64,000 bases of DNA from positions 1,612,001-1,676,000 of the forward strand of contig NZ_CP112866.1 of assembly GCF_026410085.1 (NCBI RefSeq). The letters are read 5' to 3'. Position 1 is the stretch's first letter; each line of letters begins with the position of its first letter. This DNA is from Pseudomonas quebecensis. Lineage in GTDB: Bacteria; Pseudomonadota; Gammaproteobacteria; Pseudomonadales; Pseudomonadaceae. Shown piece after piece: positions 16,804 to 27,462 of this stretch. The translations under genes were made by a program, and so were the position numbers. The notes beneath the pieces were generated by a model that saw nothing but the letters and a program-made list of their open reading frames with translations, ran no database searches and had not been told where the DNA came from.

Positions 16804-18147
16804 ATGGTCATTCTCAATGCTTCTTCCTCGTCGTCTTACAGTCCTTTGGTACATAGTTCTACCAGCGCTACGACGTTGGCGGCAGCGTCACCAAATGATG
16901 AGAAGCAAACCATGGTCACCTCTCACGGCAGCGTTACTTCCAGTTCCGTCTCGATCCTGGCTCGTCAGTTAAGTGAGGCGGCAACGCGTGCACACACTCG
17001 TGGTGATCAGAATAACGACGTTTTGCTCGGCCCGATCGTCAGCGAGCAGTATCTCGTCAAAAAAGCACAGCACGATGCGGAGGTTCCCGATACCGATAAC
17101 CCGGAACTTCTGGCACGCGCTCGCCAAGCGACAGGCTTCGCCAACGGATCTGATACCAACCCATTCAAAGGCATCGCACGCGATCAACTGATCCTGATTG
17201 CCCACGATGACGGCGGCCCCTTCACCGTTAACGAGCGACGCGCTGCTTGGGATGAGCTGCAATCAATCGCGCCATCGGCCGCTGTCGTTAAGAAGTCAAC
17301 GCCCGCCAGCGAGCGCGAGCTCATGATTAAGCGTTTGTTTGGTACCCCATACGAGCCGCCTGTGGCTAAGCCCCCCCATACCAGTGAAAACGGTGCTCAA
17401 AACGCCAACCTTTTTCTTAATCATAACGATCGAGCCCTGTTTGCGGATATGTATGCCTATGCACAGGCGGAGGGGGTGGACCTGAGCTACGTTGATCGAT
17501 TGGCCGGGATTCTCGGTACTTATCGTCACTTCAGCGACGGTCGTCAATTAATGGATGGCCCCAGCTACGATGCGCAGGGCTATCGGGTGATCTTCGACTT
17601 CAAAGAGGAAGATAAAGCCATTGCCGCACGCATCCTGAATGGTTCAGCGATCAACAGTACCCGCATCGATCCAGGCTTTTTGCGCCATATCCTGCGACCC
17701 GAACAAGGTGCGTTTTCCAATATAGGCGGCATACCGTTCTTGGAGAAAATGGTGAACAAATTCTCCAGTGAGGGTGACCTGCAACCGCCGTTGGGCAACG
17801 AGTTCGCCACCTTCGACAGAAACATCAGAATCGAGGACTACATCGTCCGAACTACGGACAAATCTGACAGGCTGCCACCTTCCCAAGCCCTCAGCGGCTG
17901 CGTCAATGGTGTATGGACCCTTACAGACAAAGGTAAGGCCGAAGGCTATACGATAGACCCGGTTACTGGCCACATGAGCCAGCCAGGGCCGCCGTCTGAC
18001 GATCAGTCAGTGCAGTTGGATGCCTCCGTCGGTGAAGCGACCCGGCATAGCGTCCTTGAAGCTCTCGCAGATACGCGCGGCAACACTGCGACACGATGGA
18101 CTTGGGCAGGACATCTTTTCAAGTTAATGAGACATCTCAAACCCTGA
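16804..18147 (+). CDS. Ser/Thr-rich effector-like protein of unknown function (cassette B)
   Basis: A 447-residue paralogue of the protein at 9148, collinear over the whole length, with about three quarters identity in the NPELLARARQ...ERRAAWDELQ block. It keeps the Ser-rich start (MVILNASSSSSYS), the degenerate EF-hand-like AHDDGGPFTVNERRAAWDEL, TYRHFSDGRQLM, FSNIGGIPFLEKMVNKFSSEG, and the basic C-terminus LFKLMRHLKP. The frame is intact although its small partner is broken. The ATG at 16804 is preferred over the GTG at 16798 because GGAG lies 9 bases upstream. No signal peptide, no TM. Family not recognised. Confidence 0.75.
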   Translation: MVILNASSSSSYSPLVHSSTSATTLAAASPNDEKQTMVTSHGSVTSSSVSILARQLSEAATRAHTRGDQNNDVLLGPIVSEQYLVKKAQHDAEVPDTDNPELLARARQATGFANGSDTNPFKGIARDQLILIAHDDGGPFTVNERRAAWDELQSIAPSAAVVKKSTPASERELMIKRLFGTPYEPPVAKPPHTSENGAQNANLFLNHNDRALFADMYAYAQAEGVDLSYVDRLAGILGTYRHFSDGRQLMDGPSYDAQGYRVIFDFKEEDKAIAARILNGSAINSTRIDPGFLRHILRPEQGAFSNIGGIPFLEKMVNKFSSEGDLQPPLGNEFATFDRNIRIEDYIVRTTDKSDRLPPSQALSGCVNGVWTLTDKGKAEGYTIDPVTGHMSQPGPPSDDQSVQLDASVGEATRHSVLEALADTRGNTATRWTWAGHLFKLMRHLKP

Positions 18148-18502
18148 GTACATGTCCACCCTGACCAGAACAGCCCATCGCTCCGCACATTGGCCTGCTG
18201 AGCCTCAAGGCCTGCGGCGTACCGTCGTGGGCTTCAACGGATTGGGTTAAAAATGAGCCCATACAACGCAGGCTACAAAAAACTGCCCACCTGAGATATC
18301 CAACGTCGTCCGATCAGCCCAGGCCATGTCATCGGACAGGGTCGCGGCAACCGCAGCGCCTATATCATCCTGCAGGCCAACGCGGCCCAGAGCGATACGG
18401 CAGGCGAGTAGTGGCCCGGCGGTCGTTTTTCCGCGATCCAGCTTGGTATTGCGCAACATCACCCCATAACTACCCCATATCCACCAAGCGCAAGGACACA
18501 CC
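18148..18502. other. 355-bp spacer with a possible gene fragment
   Basis: On the minus strand a 70-codon frame (18459-18247, starting MLRNTKLDRGKTTAGPLLAC and ending FFVACVVWAHF) is open but matches no family I know and has no clear ribosome site. It may be the relic of a larger gene. Otherwise the spacer shows nothing. Confidence 0.3.
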
Positions 18503-19009
18503 ATGACCAATCCAACCGAAACCGCCATCCTCGCCGGCGGCTGCTTCTGGGGCATGCAGGACCTGCTGCGACGCTACCCCGGCGTGCTGCACACGCGCGT
18601 CGGCTACACCGGCGGCGATGTGCCGAATGCCACCTACCGCAACCATGGCAACCATGCCGAAGCGATTGAAATCGTGTTTGACCCGGCGGTGATCACCTAC
18701 CGGCAGATTCTTGAGTTCTTTTTCCAGATCCATGACCCCAGCACGCCGAACCGGCAGGGCAATGATCTGGGGCCAAGCTATCGTTCGGCGATTTACTACC
18801 TGAGCGAGCAGCAACGGGAGATTGCCGAAGACACCGCGGCTGACGTGGATGCCTCCAAGCTGTGGCCGGGGCCTGTGGTCACGCAGATAGAGCCCGCTCG
18901 CGAGTTCTGGGAGGCGGAACCGGAGCATCAGGATTACCTGGAGCGCCTACCCAATGGGTATACGTGCCACTTCATCCGGCCAAATTGGACGTTGCCCAAG
19001 CGGGGCTAA
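18503..19009 (+). CDS. msrA: Peptide-methionine (S)-S-oxide reductase MsrA
   Basis: A 168-residue enzyme that reduces the S-epimer of methionine sulfoxide in proteins, using thioredoxin. The catalytic motif GCFWG with Cys14 is at the N-terminus, followed by [28 protein letters not shown], and [25 protein letters not shown], all family hallmarks. The second Cys in [10 protein letters not shown] near the end may be the resolving cysteine. It is shorter than E. coli MsrA (212), which has an extra N-terminal arm. It probably stands as a single gene. Confidence 0.92.
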   Translation: MTNPTETAILAGGCFWGMQDLLRRYPGVLHTRVGYTGGDVPNATYRNHGNHAEAIEIVFDPAVITYRQILEFFFQIHDPSTPNRQGNDLGPSYRSAIYYLSEQQREIAEDTAADVDASKLWPGPVVTQIEPAREFWEAEPEHQDYLERLPNGYTCHFIRPNWTLPKRG

Positions 19010-19043
19010 GCGTGAGTAGCGCTGGGGAGAGGCCGCGAACTCT

Positions 19044-19210
19044 GTGGTGAGCAGGCTTGTCCTGCGCTGGGCTGCGAAGCGGCCCCACACCCAGGCACCT
19101 CGGAGTGTCAGCTGAAATCACATCGCCTGGAATGGGGCTGCTTCGCAGCCCAGCGCGGGGCAAGCCCGCTCACCACAGCAAGCCCGCTCACCACAGCGAG
19201 CCCGCTCACA
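19044..19210. repeat. REPIN with trailing half-repeats
   Basis: Two REP units in inverted orientation (19044-19086 and 19134-19177, GTGGTGAGCAGGCTTGTCCT and GGGCTGCTTCGCAGCCCAGC type) flank a 47-base centre, followed by two extra copies of AGCCCGCTCACCACAG. The same REPIN class occurs at 28370-28612, 29286-29490, 42050-42079 and 52190-52860. Confidence 0.85.
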
Positions 19211-19316
19211 GGTTTATGTGTCAGCCTTTAAGACTTGTGTGGATACCTGTGTCTATCGGAGGCAAGTCGAATCGTCGCACCGCCCCTTCCACATTTATCC
19301 GCTTTACCTGAAGGCT

Positions 19317-20642
19317 TCAGCGCACCAGGCAAGGCTGCTTATTATCAAACCGCCACCCCGGAATCAGGAACTGCATCGCCACGCTATCATCCCGCGCGCC
19401 GAGGCCCATGCCTTTGTACAGTTCGTGGGCGTGGGCCACGGCGTCCATGTCGATGTCCACCCCCAGGCCGGGCTTGGCCGGCACCTTCACGTAACCCCCT
19501 TCGATTTTCAGCGGTTCGCGGGTCAGGCGCTGGCCGTCCTGCCAGATCCAGTGGGTGTCGATGGCGGTGATGTCGCCCGGTGCGGCGGCAGCCACTTGGG
19601 TGAACATCGCCAGGGAAATATCGAAGTGGTTGTTGGAGTGCGAACCCCAGGTCAGGCCCCACTCGTGGCACATCTGCGCCACACGCACCGAGCCTTGCAT
19701 CGTCCAGAAGTGCGGGTCGGCCAGGGGGATGTCCACCGATTGCAGCTGGATCGCGTGGCCCATCTCGCGCCAGTCGGTGGCGATCATGTTGGTGGCGGTC
19801 TTGAGCCCGGTGGCACGGCGGAATTCGGCCATGACTTCGCGGCCTGAGTAGCCATGCTCCGCGCCGCACGGGTCCTCGGCGTAGGCCAGTACGTGGTGCT
19901 GGTCGCGGCATAGGCGAATGGCTTCTTTCAGCGACCAGGCGCCGTTGGGGTCGAGGGTGATGCGCGCCTCGGGGAAGCGTTCGGCCAGTGCGGTGACCGC
20001 TTCGATTTCCGCATCGCCGCTCAGCACGCCGCCCTTGAGCTTGAAGTCATTGAAGCCATATTTGGCCTGGGCCGCTTCGGCCAGGCGCACCACGGCTTCG
20101 GCGGTCAGGGCTGTTTCATGGCGCAGGCGGAACCAGTCATCGTCGCTGTCGGCCTCATTGCGGTAGGCCAGGTCGGTGGCTGTGCGGTCGCCGACATAGA
20201 ACAGGTAACCGAGCATTTTCACCGCGTCGCGCTGCTGCCCTTCGCCGAGCAACGCGGCCACCGGCACTTCGAGAAACTGCCCCAGCAGGTCGAGCAGAGC
20301 GGCTTCCATGGCGGTAACCGCGTGGATGGTGATGCGCAGGTCAAAGGTCTGCAGGCCACGCCCGGCCGCATCCCGCGAGGCGAAGGTGCTGCGCATCTGG
20401 TTGAGGACGCGCTGGTACTGGCCGATGGGTTGGCCGATCACCAGGCTGCGCGCGTCTTCCAGGGTTTCGCGGATGCGTTCGCCGCCGGGCACTTCGCCCA
20501 CGCCGGTGCGGCCGCTGCTGTCCTTGAGGATCACGATATTGCGCGTAAAGAACGGCCCGTGGGCGCCGCTCAGGTTGAGCAGCATGCTGTCGTGGCCGGC
20601 CACGGGGATGACTTGGAAGTGAGTGACGATTGGCGTAGTCAT
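19317..20642 (-). CDS. gudD: D-glucarate dehydratase (GudD)
   Basis: A 441-residue enolase-superfamily enzyme that converts D-glucarate to 5-keto-4-deoxyglucarate. Catalytic residues line up by position with E. coli GlucD: Lys201/Lys203 in FKLKGG, metal ligands Asp231 (LDPNG) and Glu256 (YAEDP), and His339 in [14 protein letters not shown]. The [20 protein letters not shown] start and length are standard. AGGAA precedes the ATG. It lies 19 bases downstream of the probable glucarate transporter gene on the same strand, so the two form an operon. The later steps (KdgD and ketoglutarate semialdehyde dehydrogenase) are not seen nearby. Confidence 0.93.
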   Translation of the reverse strand: MTTPIVTHFQVIPVAGHDSMLLNLSGAHGPFFTRNIVILKDSSGRTGVGEVPGGERIRETLEDARSLVIGQPIGQYQRVLNQMRSTFASRDAAGRGLQTFDLRITIHAVTAMEAALLDLLGQFLEVPVAALLGEGQQRDAVKMLGYLFYVGDRTATDLAYRNEADSDDDWFRLRHETALTAEAVVRLAEAAQAKYGFNDFKLKGGVLSGDAEIEAVTALAERFPEARITLDPNGAWSLKEAIRLCRDQHHVLAYAEDPCGAEHGYSGREVMAEFRRATGLKTATNMIATDWREMGHAIQLQSVDIPLADPHFWTMQGSVRVAQMCHEWGLTWGSHSNNHFDISLAMFTQVAAAAPGDITAIDTHWIWQDGQRLTREPLKIEGGYVKVPAKPGLGVDIDMDAVAHAHELYKGMGLGARDDSVAMQFLIPGWRFDNKQPCLVR

Positions 20643-20661
20643 GGCAGATTCCTGAGTGAGC

Positions 20662-22023
20662 TTAAAGAGGTTTGCCGAGCGCGGCGCTGGGCACGGCGCC
20701 AGGTGCGCTCAAGGTGGAGGAGGGCGCGGTCTTGGCGAAGAACACCAGGAGGGCAGCCAGCACCGAAGTGCCCGCCAGGCCGTAGAGGCCGCCCTGGATC
20801 GAACCGGTGGTTTGCTCCAGAAACCCGAAGGTGGTCGGCGCAACGAAACCGCCCAGGTTGCCGATGGAGTTGATCAGCGCGATCACCGCGGCGGCGATGC
20901 GCACATCCAGATAGCCCTGGGGGATCGGCCAGAACAGCGAGGACGCCGACTTGAAACCAATCGCCGCGAAGCAGATCGCCACAAAGGCGAAGATCGGCCC
21001 GCCGGTGGTGGACATGAACATGCCTGCCGCCGCAATCAACAACGCCGCTGCCACCCAGGCCTGCTGGAACTTGAACCTGCCCGACAGCGAGGCGAAGGCA
21101 TACATGGCGATGATCGAGATCAGCCACGGGATCGAATTAAAGAAACCCACCTGCACATCGCTGAGGTCGCCCATCTTCTTGATGATGCTCGGCAGCCAGA
21201 AGGTCGCGGCGTAAATGGTCAACTGGATACAGAAGTACAACGCACAGAACAGCAGGATCTGGCGGTCCTTGAGCAGCTTGCCGAGGGTCGGCTTGACGCT
21301 GGTGAGCGCCTCGCGCTCGCGTTGTTCCTGGTCGATGGCGTCCACCAGCGCGTCCTGTTCTTCGCGGGTCATCCATTTGGCGTCGTGAGGCTTGGAGTCG
21401 AGCCAGAACCACACGAAGAACCCGATGGCGACCGAGGCCAGGCCTTCGATGGCGAACATCCACTGCCAGCCGTGCAGGCCAAACCCTTCGATCTGCAGCA
21501 GCGCGCCCGACAGCGGGCCGGAGATCAGTGAAGCCACGGCCGAACCGCTGAGGAAAATCGCGATGGCCTTACCGCGCTCCACACCCGGCAACCACCGCGT
21601 GAAGTAGTAGATCACCCCCGGGAAGAAACCGGCTTCGGCCACCCCCAGCAGAAAGCGCAGGATATAAAAGTGGGTTTCGTTCTGGATAAACGCCATCAGC
21701 GTGGCGACAAGGCCCCAGGTGAACATGATGCGGGTCAGCCAGATACGCGCGCCGACCTTTTGCAGCAGCATATTGGAGGGCACTTCGAACAGGGCATAAC
21801 CGATGAAAAACAACCCGGCGCCAAAGCCATAGGCCGCCGCGCCGATACCCAGGTCATGCTCCATGTGCGTGCGCACGAAGCCGATATTGACCCGGTCGAT
21901 GTAGTTGAGGATGAACATGACCACGAACAGTGGGAGCACATGGCTCTTCACTTTGCTCACGGCGCGCGCGAGGACCGGACTGCGTTCTGAGGCAACGGCT
22001 GCATGGCTTGAATTGTTAACCAT
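20662..22023 (-). CDS. gudP: MFS D-glucarate/galactarate transporter (GudP-like)
   Basis: A 453-residue, 12-TM anion:cation symporter-type MFS protein. [18 protein letters not shown] in TM1, [17 protein letters not shown] (motif A region), and [21 protein letters not shown] are characteristic of the ACS (GudP/GarP/ExuT) group. It would import glucarate with protons to feed GudD directly downstream. A strong GGGGGAG ribosome site precedes the ATG. The promoter region, shared with the divergent FadR-type regulator, contains ATACAA half-sites. Confidence 0.86.
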   Translation of the reverse strand: MVNNSSHAAVASERSPVLARAVSKVKSHVLPLFVVMFILNYIDRVNIGFVRTHMEHDLGIGAAAYGFGAGLFFIGYALFEVPSNMLLQKVGARIWLTRIMFTWGLVATLMAFIQNETHFYILRFLLGVAEAGFFPGVIYYFTRWLPGVERGKAIAIFLSGSAVASLISGPLSGALLQIEGFGLHGWQWMFAIEGLASVAIGFFVWFWLDSKPHDAKWMTREEQDALVDAIDQEQREREALTSVKPTLGKLLKDRQILLFCALYFCIQLTIYAATFWLPSIIKKMGDLSDVQVGFFNSIPWLISIIAMYAFASLSGRFKFQQAWVAAALLIAAAGMFMSTTGGPIFAFVAICFAAIGFKSASSLFWPIPQGYLDVRIAAAVIALINSIGNLGGFVAPTTFGFLEQTTGSIQGGLYGLAGTSVLAALLVFFAKTAPSSTLSAPGAVPSAALGKPL

Positions 22024-22245
22024 TCAAGACTCCCCCTGTTTATTTTTATGTGGGTTTTAGTTGATAGACATCATACAAGTCGATTTCTGGAATTCGCAAT
22101 GTGGTTACGCATTTTTTATTTCATAAGGCCTGCCGTATAGCCTGTAAATTGGTTGTATAGCGACGTTTATTAAGCTTTTTTAGCGGGGGTTGAGAGAGAC
22201 GCTGATCAAAAAAGGTACGGCAGGAAAAAGCCCCAATCTGGTTGG

Positions 22246-22256
22246 TTGTCATACAA
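22246..22256. promoter_or_regulatory. TTGTCATACAA palindrome, probable gud operator
   Basis: TTGT-CAT-ACAA (22246-22256) is a compact dyad of the kind bound by FadR-subfamily GntR repressors. Related half-sites CATACAAGT (22072-22080) and GTTGTATAG (22152-22160) lie in the same spacer between gudP and the divergent regulator gene. Three sites could allow looping or graded repression of both promoters. Confidence 0.5.
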
Positions 22257-22340
22257 GCTAAGCTTTTCCGGATTCGTATGCCAACCCGCCCGGACGGAAT
22301 GTTAAGCTCCTTCCCAGCCCAACCCCGTGGACCCGTCGCA

Positions 22341-23051
22341 ATGCCCATCCAACCACCAGCCGCCGTTCACAAGCGCTCCACCAACCTGGCCCAAGGCGTG
22401 GTCGACGACTTGACCCAACGCATTCTGCTGGGGCAGTTAAAGCCGGGTGAAAAGCTGCCGTCCGAATCCACCATCGTGCTTGAGCACGGCGTGAGCCGCA
22501 CGGTGGTGCGCGAAGCCATTTCCAAATTGCAGGCCTCGGGGCTGGTGCAGACGCGTCACGGCATCGGCACGTTTGTGCTGGAGGCACGCCCCCAGCCTGG
22601 CTTGCGTCTGCACGTGGACACAGTGGCCAGCGTGCGCAACATGCTGGAATTGCGCCTGGGCCTGGAGGTGCAGGCGGTAGCGTTGGCTGCCGTGCGTCGC
22701 TGCGATGCGCAACTGGCTCCCATGCGCCAGGCCCTGGATGACTACCAGGCGTCCCTGGCCAACAACGACAGTTGTGTGGAAGAAGACAAACGCTTCCACC
22801 TGTTGATTGCCGAAGCCACCGGCAATACTTTTTTCACCGAGATCATGCAGCACCTGGGCAACGCCATGATTCCGCGCAGCCTGGTCAAGGGCGCCGAGCG
22901 CGGCGGCGCGGACTTCGCCAGACTGGGGCAGTTGGCACACCTGGAGCATGAGGCGATTTTTAACGCGATCAAACGCCAGGACGCCGACGCCGCCCGCGCC
23001 GCCATGGTGCTGCACTTGACCAACAGCCGGGACCGGTTTTCCGGCGAGTAA
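22341..23051 (+). CDS. FadR-subfamily GntR regulator of the gud locus
   Basis: About 236 residues. The N-terminal winged helix (LTQRILLGQLKPGEKLPSES, GVSRTVVREAISKLQASGLV, RHGIGTFV) is followed by an all-helical FCD ligand-binding domain with the metal/ligand residues of LRLGLEVQAVALAA, EDKRFHLLIAEATGN and HLEHEAIFNAI. It is divergent from gudP-gudD and most likely represses them until glucarate or a breakdown product binds. The ATG at 22341 is chosen because it gives a normal FadR-type length. Longer frames back to 22242 are open but would overlap the operator. Confidence 0.83.
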   Translation: MPIQPPAAVHKRSTNLAQGVVDDLTQRILLGQLKPGEKLPSESTIVLEHGVSRTVVREAISKLQASGLVQTRHGIGTFVLEARPQPGLRLHVDTVASVRNMLELRLGLEVQAVALAAVRRCDAQLAPMRQALDDYQASLANNDSCVEEDKRFHLLIAEATGNTFFTEIMQHLGNAMIPRSLVKGAERGGADFARLGQLAHLEHEAIFNAIKRQDADAARAAMVLHLTNSRDRFSGE

Positions 23052-23082
23052 GGCGCTCGAACGCGCGCATAGGACTCTTCAG

Positions 23083-23778
23083 TTGAACGAACACACTTTA
23101 TCCAGGCGCCTGGAGCGCGTGGCGGCGCACGTGCCCTTGGCCGCGCGCCTGGCCGACATCGGCTCAGACCACGCGTACCTGCCGGTCGCTTTGCTACGCC
23201 GTGGCGCAATCAGCGCGGCCGTCGCGGGGGAGGTGGCAAGTACACCGTTCCAGGCAGCCCAACGCACCGTGCGCGATAACCGCCTGCAAGGGCGCGTCAC
23301 GGTGCGCCAGGCCGACGGCCTGGCCGCCATCGAACCGGCCGACGGCATCACCGCGATCAGCCTGTGCGGCATGGGTGGCGAGACGATTCGCGACATTCTG
23401 GAAAGCGGCAAGGCCCGCTTGAGCGGCCGCGAACGCCTGATCCTGCAACCCAATGGCGGCGAACCGCCGCTGCGGCGTTGGTTGATGGATAACGGTTACA
23501 CGATCCTTTGCGAAGAGCTGTTGCACGAGAACCGCTTCTACTACGAAATCATCGTCGCCGAACGCGCCGAGCCGGTGGCCTACAGCGCCGAACAACTGTA
23601 CTTCGGCCCGCTGCAGATGCAGGCGCGCAGCCCGGTGTTTTTGGCCAAGTGGCAACGGGCGTTGCGTCTGAAGCAAAAGGTTCTGGCCGGCCTTGAACAG
23701 TCGGAGCAGGGCGCACTGCACGGCAAGCACGCGCAAATCGCCCTGCAGGTGCGATGGATCCGTGAACTGCTGGGTTAA
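23083..23778 (+). CDS. trmK: tRNA (adenine-N1)-methyltransferase TrmK family
   Basis: A 231-residue Rossmann-fold methyltransferase. The SAM site LADIGSDHAYLPVALLRRG is near residues 22-40; LCGMGGETIRDIL and LILQPNGGEPPLRRWL follow, matching TrmK (YqfN), which methylates A22 of tRNA in Bacillus. The NxGGEPP segment in place of NPPW is typical of this family. Translation must start at TTG 23083, with AGGA 9 bases upstream, because no ATG or GTG precedes the SAM motif in frame. It lies 31 bases after the FadR-type gene. Confidence 0.86.
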   Translation: MNEHTLSRRLERVAAHVPLAARLADIGSDHAYLPVALLRRGAISAAVAGEVASTPFQAAQRTVRDNRLQGRVTVRQADGLAAIEPADGITAISLCGMGGETIRDILESGKARLSGRERLILQPNGGEPPLRRWLMDNGYTILCEELLHENRFYYEIIVAERAEPVAYSAEQLYFGPLQMQARSPVFLAKWQRALRLKQKVLAGLEQSEQGALHGKHAQIALQVRWIRELLG

Positions 23779-24109
23779 ATACGCTTTACCACGCCTTCAA
23801 GTTTGGGCGGTACGCAGCCGATAGCCTGCGTGTAACGGCGGATGTTTGCAGCGCGTGCTCGTTCAAACATCCTTGTGCCGGCCGTCCCCGGCGGTTACAC
23901 CGTCACTGCCAGGATTGAGTGCTTTTGCCCCATTTTCGAGCACGCTACGGCGCATTTTTGTACATCACCCGCCCTGTTTCGGGGCTGTGGGTCGACGGCC
24001 CGTATCTTGCTAGTCCCAGAATAATCAATGACATGGCATTTTGCCGTTAGTCATTTTAAGGCTTCGCCCAGCGTTGCATCGCGTGGGTGGTTTGAGGGAG
24101 TAGTCGGAC
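23779..24109. other. 331-bp spacer upstream of chemoreceptor, no gene seen
   Basis: Open frames here are short and not protein-like. The spacer must hold the promoter of the chemoreceptor gene at 24110, which has a GAGGGAG ribosome site at 24092-24098. I see no strong palindrome. Confidence 0.5.
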
Positions 24110-26167
24110 ATGCACAGCTTGTTATCACCCGGTATCCGCCTGCTCGGACGTTTCGGTTTCGCGCGTAAATTCCAGATTCTGTTTTTGCTGTTCATGCTGC
24201 CCCTGGCGGGTAGCCTGTGGATGATCGGTCAGGATTACCGGGACAAATTAAACGTGATATCCAGCGAGCGCTCCGGCGTCAGCCAGTTGCTGGCGCTCGA
24301 CAGCCTGGACGCGCAATTGACCGCCCAGCGCAACCTGGCCGCGCGCTGGAAGGCCGTCGATTTGCTGCGCGAGCCCACGCCCGCCGCGAAAGCCGCCATG
24401 GCCGCCGTGGATGCCAACTACTCACCGATCCAGCAAAGCCTGCAAACACTGGGCGAAACACTCAAGGCGCAGAACGCCAGCGCGGACATCCAGGCGCGCT
24501 TCGACACCTTGCAGGGCGCGGTCAAGGGCCTGGACAGCCAATCCCTGCGCACCGTGGGCTGGTGGCCGGACGGCTACGAACGCTTCACATCGGCGCTCGG
24601 CGCCATGCAGGCGTTGCGCGAGCAGATCGCACTGGATGCCGGCCTGATCCTCGACCCGTGGATGGAAACCTACCTGACGATGCAGATCGCCACGCAGCAG
24701 ACGCCCGACCTGATCGAGCGCATCGGCCGCATGGCGGGTATCGGCCAGTCGTCCATCGCGTCGGGGCAGTTCACCTTGCAGAGCCGCCTGCAGATGCGTG
24801 ACCTGCGCAGCCGCATCGGCGATGCGCGGGACCAGTTGATCAAGGCCGCGGTATCGCTCAAGGCCAAGCCCTACGCGGGCATGGAACCGTGGACCGCGCA
24901 GTACGACAACAGCCTGCAGGTGCTCGATAGCGAACTCAAAGTGCTGGACGACGGTGTATTTGGCGGCACCATCAAGCTCGACACCGCCGCCTTCGACCGC
25001 AGTGTCGACGCCATGCTCGGCAGCCTGGGTGCACTGCGCAACCAGTCGCTCAATTCCCTGGATGCCCGCCTGGCGTATTACCACGACCGCTCACTCCAGC
25101 AATTTATCCCGGTGGCGGCGACGTTCGGCCTGCTGGCCCTGGCGGCGCTGTACCTGTTTATGAGCCTGCAAGCGTCTATCCGACGCAGCGCCAGCGGTAT
25201 CACCACCCTGGCCGAATCGCTGCGCGACGGCAACTTGTGCGTGGAAGTGGCCGTGCAGGGGCGCGACGAACTGGCGGCTATCAGCACGGCATTGAACGTG
25301 GCGGTGATGCAGCTGCGTACCAGCCTGTTGGGGGTCAATCACGAAACCCAGCAGTTGGGTTCGGCCGTGATCACCCTCAACGCTCAATCGGGCAGCACCC
25401 TCAACGAAGTCGAAGACCAGCAACACCAGATCAGCCAGATCGCTGCCGCTGCCACGCAGTTGGCCGCCACTTCCATGGGCGTCGCCAGAAGTTGCGAACA
25501 GGCCTCGGACAGCGCCCAGCAAACCCGACGCATCGCCGAGGACAGCAGCCGCGACAGCGAACGCACCACGGCCAGCATCCAGCAACTCAACCAGCGCCTG
25601 ACCGACACGGCCGCAGCCTTGCAGCAAGTGAGCGACCAAGGCCAGCAGATTCAATCGGTGGTCGACACCATCCGCGGTATCGCCGAGCAGACCAACCTGC
25701 TGGCGCTCAACGCCGCCATCGAAGCCGCGCGTGCGGGCGAGCAAGGGCGCGGCTTTGCGGTGGTGGCCGATGAAGTGCGCAGCCTGTCGCAACGCACCCA
25801 GGCCTCGACGGCGCAGATCGCCGGCACGGTGGACAGCCTGCGCGCTACCGTGACCCAGGCGGTCACCCTGATGGGCGCCGCGTGCGAACAAGCGTTGACC
25901 GACGCCGAGTCGGTCACCGGGCTTGGCGTGCGGCTGGGCGAGATCGCCGGCGCGGTACAGAACGTCACCGACACCCTGGCGCAAATCGCCACGGCGGTAG
26001 AGGAACAAGCGACTACGGCGGATGAAGTGAGCGGCAATATCCAGCAGGTCGACCAGGCCGCCGGGCGCTTGCTCGATGGCGCCCGTGCGGTGAACCGCGC
26101 GGCGGACACCCTGAGCAGAGGCAGCCAGGCCCTGAGCGATAACACGGCGCGGTTCCGCCTGAGCTGA
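24110..26167 (+). CDS. Membrane methyl-accepting chemotaxis protein
   Basis: A 685-residue chemoreceptor. TM1 is at about residues 21-40 ([20 protein letters not shown]) and TM2 at about 331-352 ([20 protein letters not shown]). Between them is a ~290-residue, mostly helical periplasmic sensor of helical-bundle type. A HAMP domain ([19 protein letters not shown]) and the cytoplasmic hairpin follow, with the tip [20 protein letters not shown] near residues 525-545. There is no C-terminal CheR/CheB tether (it ends DNTARFRLS). The ligand cannot be told from sequence. Single gene, followed by a strong hairpin. Confidence 0.92.
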   Translation: MHSLLSPGIRLLGRFGFARKFQILFLLFMLPLAGSLWMIGQDYRDKLNVISSERSGVSQLLALDSLDAQLTAQRNLAARWKAVDLLREPTPAAKAAMAAVDANYSPIQQSLQTLGETLKAQNASADIQARFDTLQGAVKGLDSQSLRTVGWWPDGYERFTSALGAMQALREQIALDAGLILDPWMETYLTMQIATQQTPDLIERIGRMAGIGQSSIASGQFTLQSRLQMRDLRSRIGDARDQLIKAAVSLKAKPYAGMEPWTAQYDNSLQVLDSELKVLDDGVFGGTIKLDTAAFDRSVDAMLGSLGALRNQSLNSLDARLAYYHDRSLQQFIPVAATFGLLALAALYLFMSLQASIRRSASGITTLAESLRDGNLCVEVAVQGRDELAAISTALNVAVMQLRTSLLGVNHETQQLGSAVITLNAQSGSTLNEVEDQQHQISQIAAAATQLAATSMGVARSCEQASDSAQQTRRIAEDSSRDSERTTASIQQLNQRLTDTAAALQQVSDQGQQIQSVVDTIRGIAEQTNLLALNAAIEAARAGEQGRGFAVVADEVRSLSQRTQASTAQIAGTVDSLRATVTQAVTLMGAACEQALTDAESVTGLGVRLGEIAGAVQNVTDTLAQIATAVEEQATTADEVSGNIQQVDQAAGRLLDGARAVNRAADTLSRGSQALSDNTARFRLS

Positions 26168-26170
26168 ACC

Positions 26171-26200
26171 AAGGGGGAGGGGGCTTGCTCCTTCCCCCTT
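26171..26200. terminator. Terminator after chemoreceptor gene
   Basis: AAGGGGGAGG (26171-26180) and CCTTCCCCCTT (26190-26200) form a long GC stem just after the stop codon. The GGGGGCTTGCTCC centre is also the core of a common Pseudomonas REP, so this may be a REP used as a terminator between convergent genes. Confidence 0.55.
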
Positions 26201-26222
26201 GAAGTGTGCTCAGACCTGGAAG

Positions 26223-27344
26223 TCAGTGCGCCGAAGGGCTCAACACCTCGATCCACAATGCCCCTTTGCCCGATGGGGCTTCGCCCACGCGTTTCAGCGC
26301 ACCGCCTGGGCTTACCGCATAGGTGCCGACCTTCTGGCTTTTTTCACCCGTGACCAGCAGCCATTTCCCGTTCGGCGAGAACGCGATGTTGCGCGGCTGT
26401 TTTTCTTCGACCGGGTAGTTGTCCAGGAAACGCAGCTCGCCGGTGCCTGTGTCCACCGCAAATGCCGACACCGAACTGCTGGTGCGCTCGCTCATCAACA
26501 GCAGCTTGCCATCGGGCGACAAACGCAGGTCGGCCGCCCAGATTCGCGGTGTAGGGTCGTCTTTCAAGTCGTTGTTGCGGGCGTCCCGCACCTGGCCGGG
26601 CGCCAGTTTCAAGCGTGCGGGGATGCCATTGGCTACGCCGATCCGGGTCAGCCCGCCGCTGCTGTGGTCGATGGCGAACGCGGTGACGGTGCCGCTCATT
26701 TCGCCCACCACGTACAAAAATTTGCCATCGGTAGAAAACGCCAGGTGCCGAGGCCCGGTATTGGCCGGCACGCTCACGTAGCCGCTGCCGATGGGGCTGA
26801 GGGCGCCGGTGTCGGCATCGAAACGGTATTGCAGCACCTGGTCCGTGCCCAGGTTGCCCGCGTAGGCAAAGCGATTGCTCGGGTCGGTGCGCAGGGAGTG
26901 CGCGTGCAGGCCCGTCTTGTAGGTGAGGATCGGCTCGGCCTTATCGACGGGCTGCACGCTGAGGGTGTCGGCGCCATACGAGGCGGCGAGCAGGTAACGC
27001 CCGGTGCGGTCGGTGGCCAGGTACGCCATGCTTTCGGCCAGCGGCGCTTGGGCTTTTGCGCTCAAGCGCCCGGTGGTGGGGTCAACGTTGAACGCCTGCA
27101 CCTGGAATGGCTTGACCCGCAACGCGGCATACAAGGTTTTGCCGTTGGGGCTCAGGGCCATTGGGTTGACCTGATCGCCGGCGGCCACCTGACTCACCAG
27201 GCTCAATGCGCCGTTGCTTTCGTTCAGGCTGTATTGGGAGATCAGCCCGTCACCGGGGCTGGAAATATAGGCGAAGGTAGCCGCGTTGGCGTGGGCGCTG
27301 AGGCCGCAGATAACTGCAGTAGCCAGGAGGAGGGGCGTGTTCAC
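26223..27344 (-). CDS. Exported YbhE/Pgl-type lactonase, seven-bladed beta-propeller
   Basis: About 373 residues with a Sec signal (NTPLLLATAVICGLSAHANA). The mature chain shows repeated propeller blades (FAYISSPGDGLISQYSLNES, MALSPNGKTLYAAL, RHLAFSTDGKFLYVVGEMSG, LRLSPDGKLLLMSERTSSSV, IAFSPNGKWLLVTGEKSQ), the pattern of the lactonase family PF10282 that includes 6-phosphogluconolactonase YbhE. An exported member is more likely to act on sugar lactones in the periplasm than in the pentose pathway. The GTG start at 27344 is chosen for the AAAGGA site upstream. Confidence 0.84.
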   Translation of the reverse strand: MNTPLLLATAVICGLSAHANAATFAYISSPGDGLISQYSLNESNGALSLVSQVAAGDQVNPMALSPNGKTLYAALRVKPFQVQAFNVDPTTGRLSAKAQAPLAESMAYLATDRTGRYLLAASYGADTLSVQPVDKAEPILTYKTGLHAHSLRTDPSNRFAYAGNLGTDQVLQYRFDADTGALSPIGSGYVSVPANTGPRHLAFSTDGKFLYVVGEMSGTVTAFAIDHSSGGLTRIGVANGIPARLKLAPGQVRDARNNDLKDDPTPRIWAADLRLSPDGKLLLMSERTSSSVSAFAVDTGTGELRFLDNYPVEEKQPRNIAFSPNGKWLLVTGEKSQKVGTYAVSPGGALKRVGEAPSGKGALWIEVLSPSAH

Positions 27345-27462
27345 AGGTGATCCTTTATTTTTATGGTTGTGATCAGTCATCGTATGACTGTATCGCGGTC
27401 GGAGCAATGCCTGTGTTGATCGACGTAATCAGCGGTGTCGCTGGCCCTGCGGGGAAGGCATG

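Noticed and set aside
18247..18459. Small gene divergent from msrA
   Set aside because: Open for 70 codons but no ribosome site, no family and low-complexity look; kept only as a note on the spacer.
23842..24024. 60-codon ORF upstream of the chemoreceptor
   Set aside because: No ribosome site, no protein-like pattern, and it overlaps the expected promoter region.
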